Of a stretch of DNA of 64,000 bases, positions 43,373 through 53,411 are shown piece after piece. A model generated the notes under the pieces. The model saw only the letters and a list, made by a program, of their open reading frames with translations, had not been told where the DNA came from and ran no database searches. Every line of letters begins with the position of its first letter. Within the stretch, counting starts at the first letter, position 1. The translations under genes and the position numbers were made by a program. This DNA comes from Aestuariibaculum lutulentum (GTDB lineage: Bacteria > Bacteroidota > Bacteroidia > Flavobacteriales > Flavobacteriaceae): contig NZ_CP136709.1 of the NCBI RefSeq assembly GCF_032926325.1, positions 3,256,501 through 3,320,500 on the forward strand, read 5' to 3'.

Positions 43373-44407
43373 ATGAATAAAAAACAATACGGCGCGAAGC
43401 CAACAGAAGCAGACATTTTAAAATACTCAAATAGCAAAAACTGGAAAGACGGTAAGTTTCAAAATCTTGAAGAAACATCCATGTCTATAAGCATTCAGAA
43501 CATTCCGAAACTATTATACAAGCAATTTTGCAAAAAGGATGGCAGAGAACCTGCAAGTTTTATAGCTATGGATTCGTTTGATAGCGAGCAGTTTTTATCA
43601 CCTTCGGAAACGATGAAATTTATCTGGTATGGTCATTCGGCAGTACTTATACGCATCAACAACAAAACTATACTTATCGACCCTATGTTAGGGGATAATG
43701 CCGCACCAATATCGCCATTTCCAATAAAGCGTTTTAGTAAGGACACGTTAAATTTAATAGATGAGTTTCCGGAGATTGATTTACTAATGCTTACCCACGA
43801 TCACTACGATCATTTAGATTATAAAAGCATAAAAAAATTAAAATCTAAAGTGAAACAATATTTCGTGGCTTTGGGTGTAAAACGTCATTTAGTGAAATGG
43901 GGAATCCATGAAGAAAAAATAACAGAATTTGATTGGTGGGATGCAAAATCTATAGATGATATTCAAATAACCTTTACGCCAACCCGTCATTTTTCTGGAA
44001 GAGGATTAACGGATAGAGCTAAGTCTCTTTGGGGAGGCTGGACTTTTAAAACGGCCTCTGAAAATGTATGGTTTTCTGGAGATGGTGGATACGGTAAACA
44101 TTTTAAAGAAATTGGAGAGCGTTTAGGACCGTTCGATTTTGCCTTCATGGAATGTGGTCAGTATAACGAAAACTGGCATTTAATACATATGTTCCCCGAA
44201 GAAAGTGTGCAGGCCGCTATTGATGCTGACGCCAAACATATCATGCCTGTACATTGGGCAGGTTTTGCTTTAGCTCAACACCATTGGCAACATCCTGTAG
44301 ATGAATTTATAAAATCGGCTGAAGAAAAAAATATTCCTGTTAGTTATCCAAGGTTGGGAGAATTAATAAATTATAAAGATTACAAAAATTCCGTGTGGTG
44401 GAAGTAA
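43373..44407 (+). CDS. NAPE-PLD-like MBL-fold metallo-hydrolase
   Basis: 344 residues from the ATG at 43373; a TTG at 43316 would add 19 residues unlike the family. The metal motif THDHYDHLD gives His142, His144, Asp146 and His147. Further ligands are in FTPTRHFSGRG and PVHWAGFALAQHHW; FSGDGGYGKHF carries the bridging Asp. The group (NAPE-hydrolysing phospholipase D and UlaG-like) cleaves phosphodiesters of N-acyl lipids or sugar lactones. Cytoplasmic by absence of a signal. Last gene of the GNAT cluster. Confidence 0.87.
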   Translation: MNKKQYGAKPTEADILKYSNSKNWKDGKFQNLEETSMSISIQNIPKLLYKQFCKKDGREPASFIAMDSFDSEQFLSPSETMKFIWYGHSAVLIRINNKTILIDPMLGDNAAPISPFPIKRFSKDTLNLIDEFPEIDLLMLTHDHYDHLDYKSIKKLKSKVKQYFVALGVKRHLVKWGIHEEKITEFDWWDAKSIDDIQITFTPTRHFSGRGLTDRAKSLWGGWTFKTASENVWFSGDGGYGKHFKEIGERLGPFDFAFMECGQYNENWHLIHMFPEESVQAAIDADAKHIMPVHWAGFALAQHHWQHPVDEFIKSAEEKNIPVSYPRLGELINYKDYKNSVWWK

Positions 44408-44567
44408 TTTTTGAATAAGGGTCTCCCATAAATGGGAAGTATATATTTAGGAGGATAATTTATAAAGCCAGAGGTTGTTGAAGGTTTACACCTTGTCGTC
44501 TATCGAAATTTTTCTGAATAAATAAAACACAAATAGTATTTTGTGTCTTACGATTAAGTAATGATTT

Positions 44568-46100
44568 ATGCGAGTACTCAAAATAATTCAACTTGTTTTT
44601 ATATCATGTGTTTTAACAGGTTGTATTAAAAAAACGGATAATTCCCAACCTAATATTGTTATCATTTATGCAGACGATATGGGTTATGGTGATTTGAATA
44701 TACAAAATCCAAATTCAAAAATACCGACGCCTCATTTAGATAATCTAGCTAGTGAAGGTATACGTTTTACAGATGCACATAGCTCTTCAGGGATATGTTC
44801 TCCAAGTCGTTTTGCGCTTTTAACCGGCACATATCATTGGCGCAGGCAACATGGAATTGTTGGATCTTTTGGTAAACCGTTTTTTAAGGATTCTGATGTA
44901 ACACTTCCTCAGGTATTAAAAACCAAGGATTACACTACAGCATGCATTGGCAAATGGCATTTAGGCTGGGATTGGCAGTTGAAACAGGAATCTCAATCAA
45001 AGGAGGGAAAAGTTAATGAGTATTTACCTGAAGATATAGATTGGAGTCAACCCATAAAAGGTGGGCCTTTAGATCGAGGTTTTGATTATTATTTTGGTGA
45101 CGGCACCATTAATTTTCCACCATATACCTGGGTTGAAAACGACAAAGTTCTTGAAGTTCCAACAGAAACGATGACTCGTGAAAACATAGGTTTTGAAATT
45201 AAAGAAGGGAAATGGGAATTTCGTCCCGGACCAAGAGTCAAGGGGTGGAATCCTTATAATGTATTACCCACACTAACAAGGAAGACTACAGAATGGATTA
45301 ATAAACAAAAAGGAAACCAACCATTCTTTTTGTACTTTGCTTTACCATCACCACATGCACCTATTATTCCTAATGATGAATTTGATGGAAAATCGAAGGC
45401 AGGCGCTTATGGCGATTATATGGTTCAAACCGATTGGGTTGTTGGACAAGTTTTGAAAGCTTTAAAGAATAATGGTTTTGAAGATAATACCATTGTTATT
45501 TTTAGTGCCGATAATGGCCCTGAACATTATGCCTGGCAACGTGCTGTAGAATACGATCACTATAGTATGGGAAAATTTAGAGGTTTAAAACGAGATGTTT
45601 GGGAAGGTGGACACCATGTGCCTCTTATTATGAAATGGCCAGATCATATTAAAGCCAGTTTGGTAACAAATGAAGTAGTTTCTCAAGTGGATATTATGGC
45701 TACGTTGTCAAAAATTGTCGGTGCCGATTTGCCTGATAAGGCAGCTCCTGATAGTTATAATCTGCTACCACTTTTAAATGGTGAAGAATACCAAAAGCCA
45801 CTTCGCGAAGCAACAGTTCATAACACGTTTGATTCTAAGTGGGGAATTAGAAATGGCGATTGGATATATATAAATAGTTCATCTGGAGGACATCGTGATA
45901 TGCCCGAAGCATTTAAAAATTCAACAGGATATACCGATTTCGACACTGAAGGCATCCTGTTTAATATGAAGAATGATCCAGAGCAACGTACTAATCTTTA
46001 TAATGAATATCCCGAAAAAATTAAAGAATTAGAAGCGCTACTTGAAACATATCGCAACCAAGGATTTTCCGTTAATAGAACAACTACTAGCTCAAAATAA
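44568..46100 (+). CDS. Sulfatase (S1 arylsulfatase family), lipoprotein
   Basis: 510 residues. The lipobox LTGC sets Cys19 as lipid anchor. The catalytic formylglycine site is Cys77 in GICSPSRFALLTG, a C-x-P-S-R Cys-type sulfatase needing an anaerobic or FGE-type maturase. Metal ligands: YADDMGYGD near 34-42 and SADNGPEH near residue 314. It removes sulfate from a sulfated glycan, most likely at the cell surface or in the periplasm. Followed 16 nt later by a beta-propeller glycosidase-like lipoprotein, suggesting a two-enzyme step of marine polysaccharide use. No SusC/D pair is adjacent. Confidence 0.9.
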   Translation: MRVLKIIQLVFISCVLTGCIKKTDNSQPNIVIIYADDMGYGDLNIQNPNSKIPTPHLDNLASEGIRFTDAHSSSGICSPSRFALLTGTYHWRRQHGIVGSFGKPFFKDSDVTLPQVLKTKDYTTACIGKWHLGWDWQLKQESQSKEGKVNEYLPEDIDWSQPIKGGPLDRGFDYYFGDGTINFPPYTWVENDKVLEVPTETMTRENIGFEIKEGKWEFRPGPRVKGWNPYNVLPTLTRKTTEWINKQKGNQPFFLYFALPSPHAPIIPNDEFDGKSKAGAYGDYMVQTDWVVGQVLKALKNNGFEDNTIVIFSADNGPEHYAWQRAVEYDHYSMGKFRGLKRDVWEGGHHVPLIMKWPDHIKASLVTNEVVSQVDIMATLSKIVGADLPDKAAPDSYNLLPLLNGEEYQKPLREATVHNTFDSKWGIRNGDWIYINSSSGGHRDMPEAFKNSTGYTDFDTEGILFNMKNDPEQRTNLYNEYPEKIKELEALLETYRNQGFSVNRTTTSSK

Positions 46101-46116
46101 TAACAAATTAAAATTC

Positions 46117-47331
46117 ATGAAGATATTTTTTCTTAGTTTAAGCATAGCATTATTTGCTTTTAGCTGTGCCGAAAAGCATTCAAACGCGTTACAAATTCAA
46201 GAATTGCCAATAGATGGTGAAGTAGAAGGCAACCTTATTGTTGGGCCATCTGTTTTAAATGACCCTAACCGTTTTGTGTGGGGTGGTAGTGTTGTAAAAG
46301 GAGATGATGACAAGTTCCATATGCTATATTCCACATGGGAATGTGGTGATTCAATTCCATCTTTTTCGAATTCATGGGTCCTGCATTCTAAAATAGCATA
46401 TGCCGTTTCCGATTATCCAGACAGAGATTTCAAATTTCAAAAGATAGTATTAAAAGGTAGGGCATTAGAAGGAGACTCAACAGCATGGGATGCACAAATG
46501 GTTCATAATCCTCATGTGAAGAAATTTAACAACAAGTATTATTTGTACTATGGCGCAGGTAAAGATCCCGGAGTTCAACCAACAGGTTCTAAGGGAGAAC
46601 ATGTCGACAAACGTAATCGCGTTCAGCAAAGTCAGTGTATCGGAGTTATTGAATTCAATAGTTTTGAGGACTTGATGAACGGAAAATACAAACGATTTGA
46701 CACACCTCTTTTAACGCCAAGAACTCGTGTAAAACCGAACAATATTGTGATGCCGTCACCAGAAGGAACAGAGCCAAAACCAGATAATATTATAGTGGTT
46801 AATCCGTCGGTTGTTCAACGCCCTTCAGATGGAAAATACCTATTATTTTTTAAAGGAAACTTTTATAATCCGGGTTGGAGAGGTGTTCACGGTGTTGCAA
46901 TTAGCGATTCTCCAACAGGGCCTTTTACAGCTACTGATGATTTTGTGTTTGATATTCGAAACGAAGACGGTACAATTGCCAGTGGCGAAGATCCGTATGT
47001 CTGGTATCATAAAACACATCAAAAATTTTATGTAGTTCTAAAGGATTTTACTGGTAAAATTACAATGGGACAACCCGGTTTGGCTTTATTAGAATCTGTA
47101 GATGGCATTAAATGGACGAAACCTGAAAAATCTTTCTTTATGAAAAAGGAAGTGATCCTAAAATCTGGAGATACTTTACATATGAATCGTTTAGAACGCC
47201 CTCAATTACTAATAGCTGAGGATGGTACGCCAGAAGTACTTTATTCTGCAGGAGCTTTAATTAATGTCAACCCTACACAAAAGGGTGAATCTTTTAATGT
47301 GCATATTCCGTTAAAATTAATTGAGAATTAA
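46117..47331 (+). CDS. Beta-propeller glycoside hydrolase-like lipoprotein
   Basis: 404 residues from the ATG at 46117, which gives a leader with lipobox FAFSC (Cys17); an earlier in-frame ATG at 46042 is inside the sulfatase gene. The blades resemble five-bladed GH43/GH117-type enzymes: WGGSVVKGDDDKFHMLYSTW, AWDAQMVHNPHVKKFNNKYY, VNPSVVQRPSDGKYLLFFKG, SGEDPYVWYHKTHQKFYVVL. The Asp/Glu residues at blade starts would be catalytic, but the exact family cannot be fixed by eye. Pairs with the preceding sulfatase. Confidence 0.78.
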   Translation: MKIFFLSLSIALFAFSCAEKHSNALQIQELPIDGEVEGNLIVGPSVLNDPNRFVWGGSVVKGDDDKFHMLYSTWECGDSIPSFSNSWVLHSKIAYAVSDYPDRDFKFQKIVLKGRALEGDSTAWDAQMVHNPHVKKFNNKYYLYYGAGKDPGVQPTGSKGEHVDKRNRVQQSQCIGVIEFNSFEDLMNGKYKRFDTPLLTPRTRVKPNNIVMPSPEGTEPKPDNIIVVNPSVVQRPSDGKYLLFFKGNFYNPGWRGVHGVAISDSPTGPFTATDDFVFDIRNEDGTIASGEDPYVWYHKTHQKFYVVLKDFTGKITMGQPGLALLESVDGIKWTKPEKSFFMKKEVILKSGDTLHMNRLERPQLLIAEDGTPEVLYSAGALINVNPTQKGESFNVHIPLKLIEN

Positions 47332-47611
47332 TTACTTTAGATACTTAAATATTACAATTATAAAAGCATTTCTCCGGTTAGCCATTTCATCAGCATTTTT
47401 ATCTACTGTTGTTGATCGTTTTGGTTTTAAAACTGAATTTAGAGCAAAATTGAGCGGCATATTGATATTGACTTTCGCATTATCTATGACCTTTTCTACA
47501 GGAATAAAAGGAGCTTTCGATTTCTCAGTGTTTACTGCTTCAGCCGCAGCTTTTGCTTTAAAGAACATAAAAGAAAAGCGTTGGGAATTAGATAGTTTGT
47601 TGCAAGACTAA
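47321..47611 (+). pseudogene. DoxX-family remnant with internal deletion
   Basis: 96 residues from a TTG that overlaps the preceding stop. Two blocks are recognisable: AFLRLAISSAFLSTVVDRFGF, the first DoxX helix, and FRAKLSGILILTFALSMTF then GIKGAFDFSVFTASAAAFAL, the last two helices. They are joined directly, so about 55-65 residues containing helix 2 are missing compared with ordinary DoxX proteins. The frame is kept. Either a decayed gene or a shortened membrane protein. Convergent with the APC permease. Confidence 0.6.
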
Positions 47612-47614
47612 AGA

Positions 47615-49348
47615 TTATATAATAAGCCTGACATCACCAAGCTCTTCAATCCGATAAGGGAATTTATCTCCTGGCGAACCAATAAACATGAAATTTATGG
47701 GGATACGCCAGCGTTTAGAAAGTTCCTGAATTTTTTCAGGACCAAATTTACCGGGTTCTTCAATAAATTCAATATCAATATCTGGATACGCACGATCTAA
47801 AACTTCAACATCAATTTTAAGATTTTCGGAGACATGAGGTTGATTTCCTAAAACAGATACAATTTTTAAACGTCTTGTATTTTCGTTACTTTCAATGTAT
47901 TGAAGTACTTTATTTAGAGTTGCGACATCGTCATGATTGGTGAAAAACACAAAATGCTGAGAATTAATTCTATGGATAGCGTGTTTTATTTTTACATTCA
48001 AATATTTAAAAATGGTTTTCTTTTCAGGGGTAATATAATCAAGAAAAAATAATACGGCTTTTAGAATAGTAATACGATACAACATAAACCCTATGACTAA
48101 CATGGCTGGAATGAAATACTCTAAAAACACATTTAAATCTTCTGGATTTAAAATGATATTTCCAATTAAAGCTATACCTACACCAACAATCGCAATGAGC
48201 AATTGTGGCCAACCAGCAACTTCAGGTCTTGGTAATTTTTTACGATTCACTTTTAAAAGCATATTCCCAAAACTGAACAAAATCATAACACATAAAAAGG
48301 CAATAGTATAAATACCAGCAAGCGACTCCAAATTTCCTTCAGTGATTAACAGGATGGAGGTAGAAAGTAAAAAGAAAGCTATAAATATTAAATAAGAACT
48401 ACCACGCTTGTTCTTTTTTAACAAGACTTTAGGCAGAATGCGATCTAACGCCATACGTTCAACTAAACCTCCTACACCTACATAAGATGTTAATACAGCG
48501 CCACTTAAAACCAAGGCGGCATCGATAGATATTAAATACAATAACCAGTTTCCACCGGCTAAATGCCCCATAAAAGACAATAGTGTATCTTCATGGGTTA
48601 TAATGGTTGTCAGCGGAATTGTAGATAAGGCTAAAAATGCCAATAACGGATTAAATACGGTTACAATAATCCACATATTTTTTAAGGTTTTTCTAAAAAC
48701 ACCTTTTTTTTGTTCCTCCACATAATTTGCAGAACTTTCAAAGCCACTAATGCCCAACATAGCTGCTGCGAATCCCAAGAATAGGGCAGTAGCTATACTT
48801 CCTTTAACTGGTGCTTTGAAATTTTCAATAAATACATCAAACCCATTTGAAAATAAAAAGTATAAACTGAAAAAACATAAAATAACGAGCGAGCTTAAAT
48901 GAAATATAAATATGAAAATGGCAACCTTAGAAGATTCACCGATTCCTAAAATCACTAATCCCATGAAAATAAATAATAAAAAAATGGTGGCATAAACAAT
49001 AGGTATGCCGCTCCATAAACTATGTGCATATTTCACAGCTTCGCTTGAAGAGATTACCGCAGTAGCCATGTAAGATAATACTGTTAATGTTGCCGCAAAA
49101 GAAGCTGTAGATTTTTTTGTGGTATTAAGTAATGCATTATAAGCACCTCCGTTTAATGGTAATGCTCCGACAACTTCTCCATATATTTTTCGGTATAAAA
49201 ATAAAATAGCAGAAACCAGGAGTAAAGAAATCCAGGCATATTGGCCGGCATAAACAATTGATAGAGCTGAAACATATAAACAAGAAGAACTAATGTCATT
49301 CCCACAAATTGCTGTTGCAGCCAATTCGTTTAACTGTTTTTTAGACAT
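47615..49348 (-). CDS. APC-family amino acid permease
   Basis: 577 residues. About twelve helices (1-440) begin NELAATAICGNDISSSCLYV, the G-x-G-like substrate loop of APC transporters, with YGEVVGALPLNGGAYNALL in helix 2-3 and an ESSANYVEEQKKGVF helix 6 loop. A soluble C-terminal domain of about 125 residues (HFVFFTNHDDVATLNKVLQYIE ... PYRIEELGDVRLII) follows, like the regulatory tails of some APC permeases. Amino-acid:proton symport is inferred; substrate unknown. Confidence 0.83.
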   Translation of the reverse strand: MSKKQLNELAATAICGNDISSSCLYVSALSIVYAGQYAWISLLLVSAILFLYRKIYGEVVGALPLNGGAYNALLNTTKKSTASFAATLTVLSYMATAVISSSEAVKYAHSLWSGIPIVYATIFLLFIFMGLVILGIGESSKVAIFIFIFHLSSLVILCFFSLYFLFSNGFDVFIENFKAPVKGSIATALFLGFAAAMLGISGFESSANYVEEQKKGVFRKTLKNMWIIVTVFNPLLAFLALSTIPLTTIITHEDTLLSFMGHLAGGNWLLYLISIDAALVLSGAVLTSYVGVGGLVERMALDRILPKVLLKKNKRGSSYLIFIAFFLLSTSILLITEGNLESLAGIYTIAFLCVMILFSFGNMLLKVNRKKLPRPEVAGWPQLLIAIVGVGIALIGNIILNPEDLNVFLEYFIPAMLVIGFMLYRITILKAVLFFLDYITPEKKTIFKYLNVKIKHAIHRINSQHFVFFTNHDDVATLNKVLQYIESNENTRRLKIVSVLGNQPHVSENLKIDVEVLDRAYPDIDIEFIEEPGKFGPEKIQELSKRWRIPINFMFIGSPGDKFPYRIEELGDVRLII

Positions 49349-49611
49349 AATATGAGAATTTAGTCGGAAACATGAAATAATTCGCTCTAACTAATTTAAG
49401 GAATTTTCATCTCTTATATTGTTGTAAATGACACTTTTAATTATAATATTCTCCTATTTTAAAATATGAAAAAGAATCTTCTTGGTATCTAAATCAAACT
49501 ATATTTCTAAATTTTGAAACATACATTATTAAGTAAATAATTAATAACAAACTGATTTAATGATGTTTATACATAAAATATATGTCGGTTTACAATACAG
49601 TTCATTATTGG

Positions 49612-49634
49612 CTGAGAATCGCTTATTTGAAAAT
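49612..49634 (+). repeat. 23-bp direct repeat, copy 1
   Basis: CTGAGAATCGCTTATTTGAA plus AAT. Differs from copy 2 at two positions. Confidence 0.6.
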
Positions 49635-49781
49635 AATTGCCCGCTAATAAGGAATAATAAAATTATAAGAATCCGGAATTCAAAATACCTATATAATATT
49701 TTGATATTAATATTTTAATTTTAATAGTTTTCATCGATAAGGTGAAAAATGATATTATTTTAGTAGTCTATTTCCTTCTCT

Positions 49782-49804
49782 CTGAGAATCGCGTATTTAA
49801 AAAT
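49782..49804 (+). repeat. 23-bp direct repeat, copy 2
   Basis: CTGAGAATCGCGTATTTAAA plus AAT, 170 nt after copy 1 in the same orientation. Could be paired binding sites or traces of a small duplication. Confidence 0.6.
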
Positions 49805-50054
49805 TTATTAGCCTTTGTACGAAATATGAAAAATATGAGAAGCAGTAAGATTTCGTAATTTTCATAGTTTTACTCAATGTAAATCTATTTTTTATATAGA
49901 AAAAATAAATCATAACAAAATCAAATAAAACTCCATGTTTATAATTGGTTTTAACAATATGTCAAAACAAGGTCTTTGGTCTATAAAATAAAGCATTTCA
50001 TATATTTTAACTTTTGGTTTATCTATTACCCATGGAAAGTATTTGCTATATAGT

Positions 50055-50062
50055 TACCTTTG
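50055..50062 (+). promoter_or_regulatory. -7 box for the DUF748 gene
   Basis: TACCTTTG matches TAnnTTTG, 51 nt before the ATG at 50114. No -33 element at the usual distance. Confidence 0.45.
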
Positions 50063-50113
50063 TATATTCATTGCTTTTTCAAAATAAAAATTTAACCCTA
50101 GACATTATTTACT

Positions 50114-52237
50114 ATGGCAACCGAAAAACAAAAGTCAAATTTATTTGGTTTCACTTTAAGAAATTCCATAAAACGACTTTTAATTATAAGTTTCAGTTTA
50201 TTGCTATTAATTGTTGTATTACTTGCTGTTTCACCTTCAATTATTCGAAGTCAGCTTGAAAAAAATGGCAAAGAATGGGTGGGCAGAAAGTTAACTCTTA
50301 ATGATTTATCCATAAACTATTTTACATCAACAGTGAAGCTTTCCGGTGCTACCATGTATGAAGCAAATGACCAGGATAAATTTGTTTCCATAGATAGTTT
50401 AATTCTGGATGTCGATCCACTGGAGTATTTTTCATCGTCAATAGTTGTTGAGCAATTATATATTAAAAATCTTTGGGTAAACATTTCTCAAAAAGACTCT
50501 ATTTTTAATTTCGATGATTTAGTCGCTTTTTATACTACTGAAAATAAAAATGATACTGTTTCTATACAGAAAACCAAGGATGATGAAGCTTATTTGTTTA
50601 GTTTATCGGATTTTAGGTTAAATGGGGGAACTTTGGTGTATAATAATGAAGCTCATGAGGTTACTCAAACCTTAAATAATTTATCATTTTATTTGCCTCA
50701 TGTCGAATGGGGAAGAGGTTCCAGTAATATGGATGCTTCCTTTAAACTTACCGAAGGAGGACGCTTTGGAATTGCTTCAGAATTTGACTCTAAAAAAGGA
50801 GACTATTTACTTCATGTAGAGATGGATAGCTTAGATATTTCAACATTTAAACCATACACAAAAGACTATTTAAATATTGGAGGACTTAAAGGTTTAGCCT
50901 ATGGTAAATTTGATATTTCGGGTAATATAAATACTGTTAACACACTAACTATTCAAGGGACATCATCGTTAGAACATTTTGCGTTATCTGATGTTTCCGG
51001 GCGCACATTTTTAGGTGCCAATAAAATAGTTTGTCCAATAGAAAAGCTAATGCCAATGCAATCTTTATATCAATTAGGAGATATAAGCATTCAGGCTCCG
51101 GATGTTGATTTTGAACTATTTAAAGACTCAAATAATTTTTATAGGTCTTTCGGTTTAGATGAGCCCGAAATAAATGAAAATCCGCCCGTTTTGTCTGAAA
51201 ATCACGAAGAAACACCATTACGTTACAGTATAAAGTCTTTACATGTAAACGATGGAAAATTAAAGTTTACAGACCACACAACGTCATCACCTTTTGTTTA
51301 TAATTTTTCTAAAGCCAAGATGGATTTTAACGAAATAAAAAGTGATTCAGACTGGGTAAAAGGTAAAGCTTCAATGGTTTTAAACGAACGTGGACAATTA
51401 GCTGCCGATATTGGCTTTAATCCTAATGATGCTGCTATGAATATGAAGGTTAACTATGTGATTTCTAACTTCCAGCTTAGCGATTTGAATATCTATTCTA
51501 TGGAATATACCGGATATCCAATTCTTTATGGAGACATGTATTATAAAGGCATTATAGATATCGATCATGGCAAGCTTAATCTGGAAAATAAATTAATAGT
51601 ACACAACGCCGAAGTTGGAAATAAAAAGGGAAGTCCGTTTTACAATTTACCTTTAAAAGTGGCTCTGTTTATTTTAAAAGATAAGGACGGTGTAATAAAT
51701 ATGGATATTCCAGTACGAGGCGATTTAAACGATCCTCAAATAAATATTAAAAAAATTGTATGGAGTACTTTTGGTAAGTTTTTAGTAAAAACAGTAACCT
51801 CGCCTTTTAGAGCCTTATCCAACCTTATTAATGTAGATCCCAGTGATATTAAGGAAATAAATTACACTTATATGGACACCACGCTTGTTGGTAGACGTGA
51901 GCATCAGCTTAATTTACTTCGTAGATTAGAAAAAAGCAAACCCGGTTTAGATATAGAATTGGTGTATTTTAATGATAAAACCAAGCAACAGGAAGAAATA
52001 GCTAAGCAATTAGAACTTTTAGATACAATGAAAGTGGATTCCATTTCAAAAGCATTTGATTCGGTTCGAGTGGCAAGTATTAAAACGTATTTGGCTAAAC
52101 AGTCTAACGACAGCACAAAGATTAAAATTACATTACCTTCATCTTCAAATTTAAAAAATATTGGAGCTCAGCCGGTATTTGAAATTAAGTATAAAATGGA
52201 AGGTCAGGAACAGCAGGATTTTGAAATAGAGGAGTAG
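50114..52237 (+). CDS. DUF748 / AsmA-like envelope protein
   Basis: 707 residues. An N-terminal membrane helix (about 20-43) anchors a long periplasmic part. GREKLTLNDLSINYF-like start (WVGRKLTLNDLSINYFTS), VSIDSLILDVDPLEYF and the C-terminal VALFILKDKDGVINMDIPVRGDL are DUF748 features. The family shares the beta-taco AsmA/TamB architecture, proposed to bridge the periplasm for lipid transport. Near the end is a helical stretch (KSKPGLDIELVYFNDKTKQQ). A perfect bidirectional terminator follows. Confidence 0.87.
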   Translation: MATEKQKSNLFGFTLRNSIKRLLIISFSLLLLIVVLLAVSPSIIRSQLEKNGKEWVGRKLTLNDLSINYFTSTVKLSGATMYEANDQDKFVSIDSLILDVDPLEYFSSSIVVEQLYIKNLWVNISQKDSIFNFDDLVAFYTTENKNDTVSIQKTKDDEAYLFSLSDFRLNGGTLVYNNEAHEVTQTLNNLSFYLPHVEWGRGSSNMDASFKLTEGGRFGIASEFDSKKGDYLLHVEMDSLDISTFKPYTKDYLNIGGLKGLAYGKFDISGNINTVNTLTIQGTSSLEHFALSDVSGRTFLGANKIVCPIEKLMPMQSLYQLGDISIQAPDVDFELFKDSNNFYRSFGLDEPEINENPPVLSENHEETPLRYSIKSLHVNDGKLKFTDHTTSSPFVYNFSKAKMDFNEIKSDSDWVKGKASMVLNERGQLAADIGFNPNDAAMNMKVNYVISNFQLSDLNIYSMEYTGYPILYGDMYYKGIIDIDHGKLNLENKLIVHNAEVGNKKGSPFYNLPLKVALFILKDKDGVINMDIPVRGDLNDPQINIKKIVWSTFGKFLVKTVTSPFRALSNLINVDPSDIKEINYTYMDTTLVGRREHQLNLLRRLEKSKPGLDIELVYFNDKTKQQEEIAKQLELLDTMKVDSISKAFDSVRVASIKTYLAKQSNDSTKIKITLPSSSNLKNIGAQPVFEIKYKMEGQEQQDFEIEE

Positions 52238-52247
52238 GGTCCTTAAA

Positions 52248-52279
52248 ATAAAAGCTATCAAAATCTTGATAGCTTTTAT
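52248..52279. terminator. Bidirectional terminator
   Basis: ATAAAAGCTATCAA-AATC-TTGATAGCTTTTAT, a perfect 14-bp stem between the convergent DUF748 and fasciclin genes; U-rich ends on both strands. Confidence 0.85.
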
Positions 52280-52309
52280 ACCTAATAAACCAATTAAACT
52301 ACAAACAAA

Positions 52310-52942
52310 TTATTCTATAGGGAGTATTACCGTATCGATTACGTGAATAATTCCGTTAGAAGCAGAAATATCAGCTGCCAGGATGTTTGCTGAATTTCCT
52401 ATTGCCATAATACTCAAGTCTGGATAAACATTAAAAGTAGCTTCGGGTAATAATGTTTCAATCGTGCGCATGCCATTTTTTGGAACTACGCTGTTTGATG
52501 CTCTACGACCTGTAGTTACGTGATATTGTAATACACTTAAAACAAGTTCAGCATCTAAATCGGTAATTCCTGTAATTTCTAATGCGTCATACAAAGCATT
52601 AAAAGCGTCATCATTTGGAGCGAAAACAGTGAGTTGATCCTTTCCGTTTAAAAATAAATCAACTAAACCGGCGCCAAGTTGTTCATCTACATACATCAAA
52701 GCAGCTACCAACTGCGTAAAACTTCCGTTATCAATTGCAATTGCAGCTATAGGATCTGAACCCTTTTTGGGCGCAGCTTTAGCTGTACTGTAACTTGAAT
52801 TAGCCTCAATAATTTCATAAAGAGACACCGATGAATCATCTTGCATGATAGAAATTTCTTCTGAATTACAAGAGAACATAAAAAAGATTAGGGTTAAACA
52901 AATGACGATTTGGGGAGTTAATTTGTAAAATCGTTTCATCAC
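52310..52942 (-). CDS. Fasciclin (FAS1) lipoprotein
   Basis: 210 residues. The lipobox FMFSC puts the lipid on Cys25. One FAS1 domain covers about 75-210: FTQLVAALMYVDEQLGAGL, the LTVFAPNDDAFNALYDAL H1 motif, LSVLQYHVTTGRR, and the closing ASNGIIHVIDTVILP H2 motif. FAS1 domains mediate cell adhesion and may bind small ligands. Single gene ending at the shared terminator. Confidence 0.9.
   Translation of the reverse strand: MMKRFYKLTPQIVICLTLIFFMFSCNSEEISIMQDDSSVSLYEIIEANSSYSTAKAAPKKGSDPIAAIAIDNGSFTQLVAALMYVDEQLGAGLVDLFLNGKDQLTVFAPNDDAFNALYDALEITGITDLDAELVLSVLQYHVTTGRRASNSVVPKNGMRTIETLLPEATFNVYPDLSIMAIGNSANILAADISASNGIIHVIDTVILPIE

Positions 52943-53411
<469 letters not shown>

Larger units (their letters stand above)
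49349..50113. other. 765-bp AT-rich intergenic region
   Basis: No credible gene. It contains a 23-bp direct repeat in two copies and, near its right end, a -7 box for the DUF748 gene. Only tiny ORFs (fewer than 12 codons) occur. The length is unusual for this compact window and may hold a non-coding RNA, but no strong terminator hairpin was found to support one. Confidence 0.6.

Noticed and set aside
43306..43380. 24-residue ORF (MGRFDLFSSFEK...) bridging the third GNAT gene and the MBL gene
   Set aside because: It overlaps both neighbours and could be a coupling leader, but so short a frame has no independent evidence.
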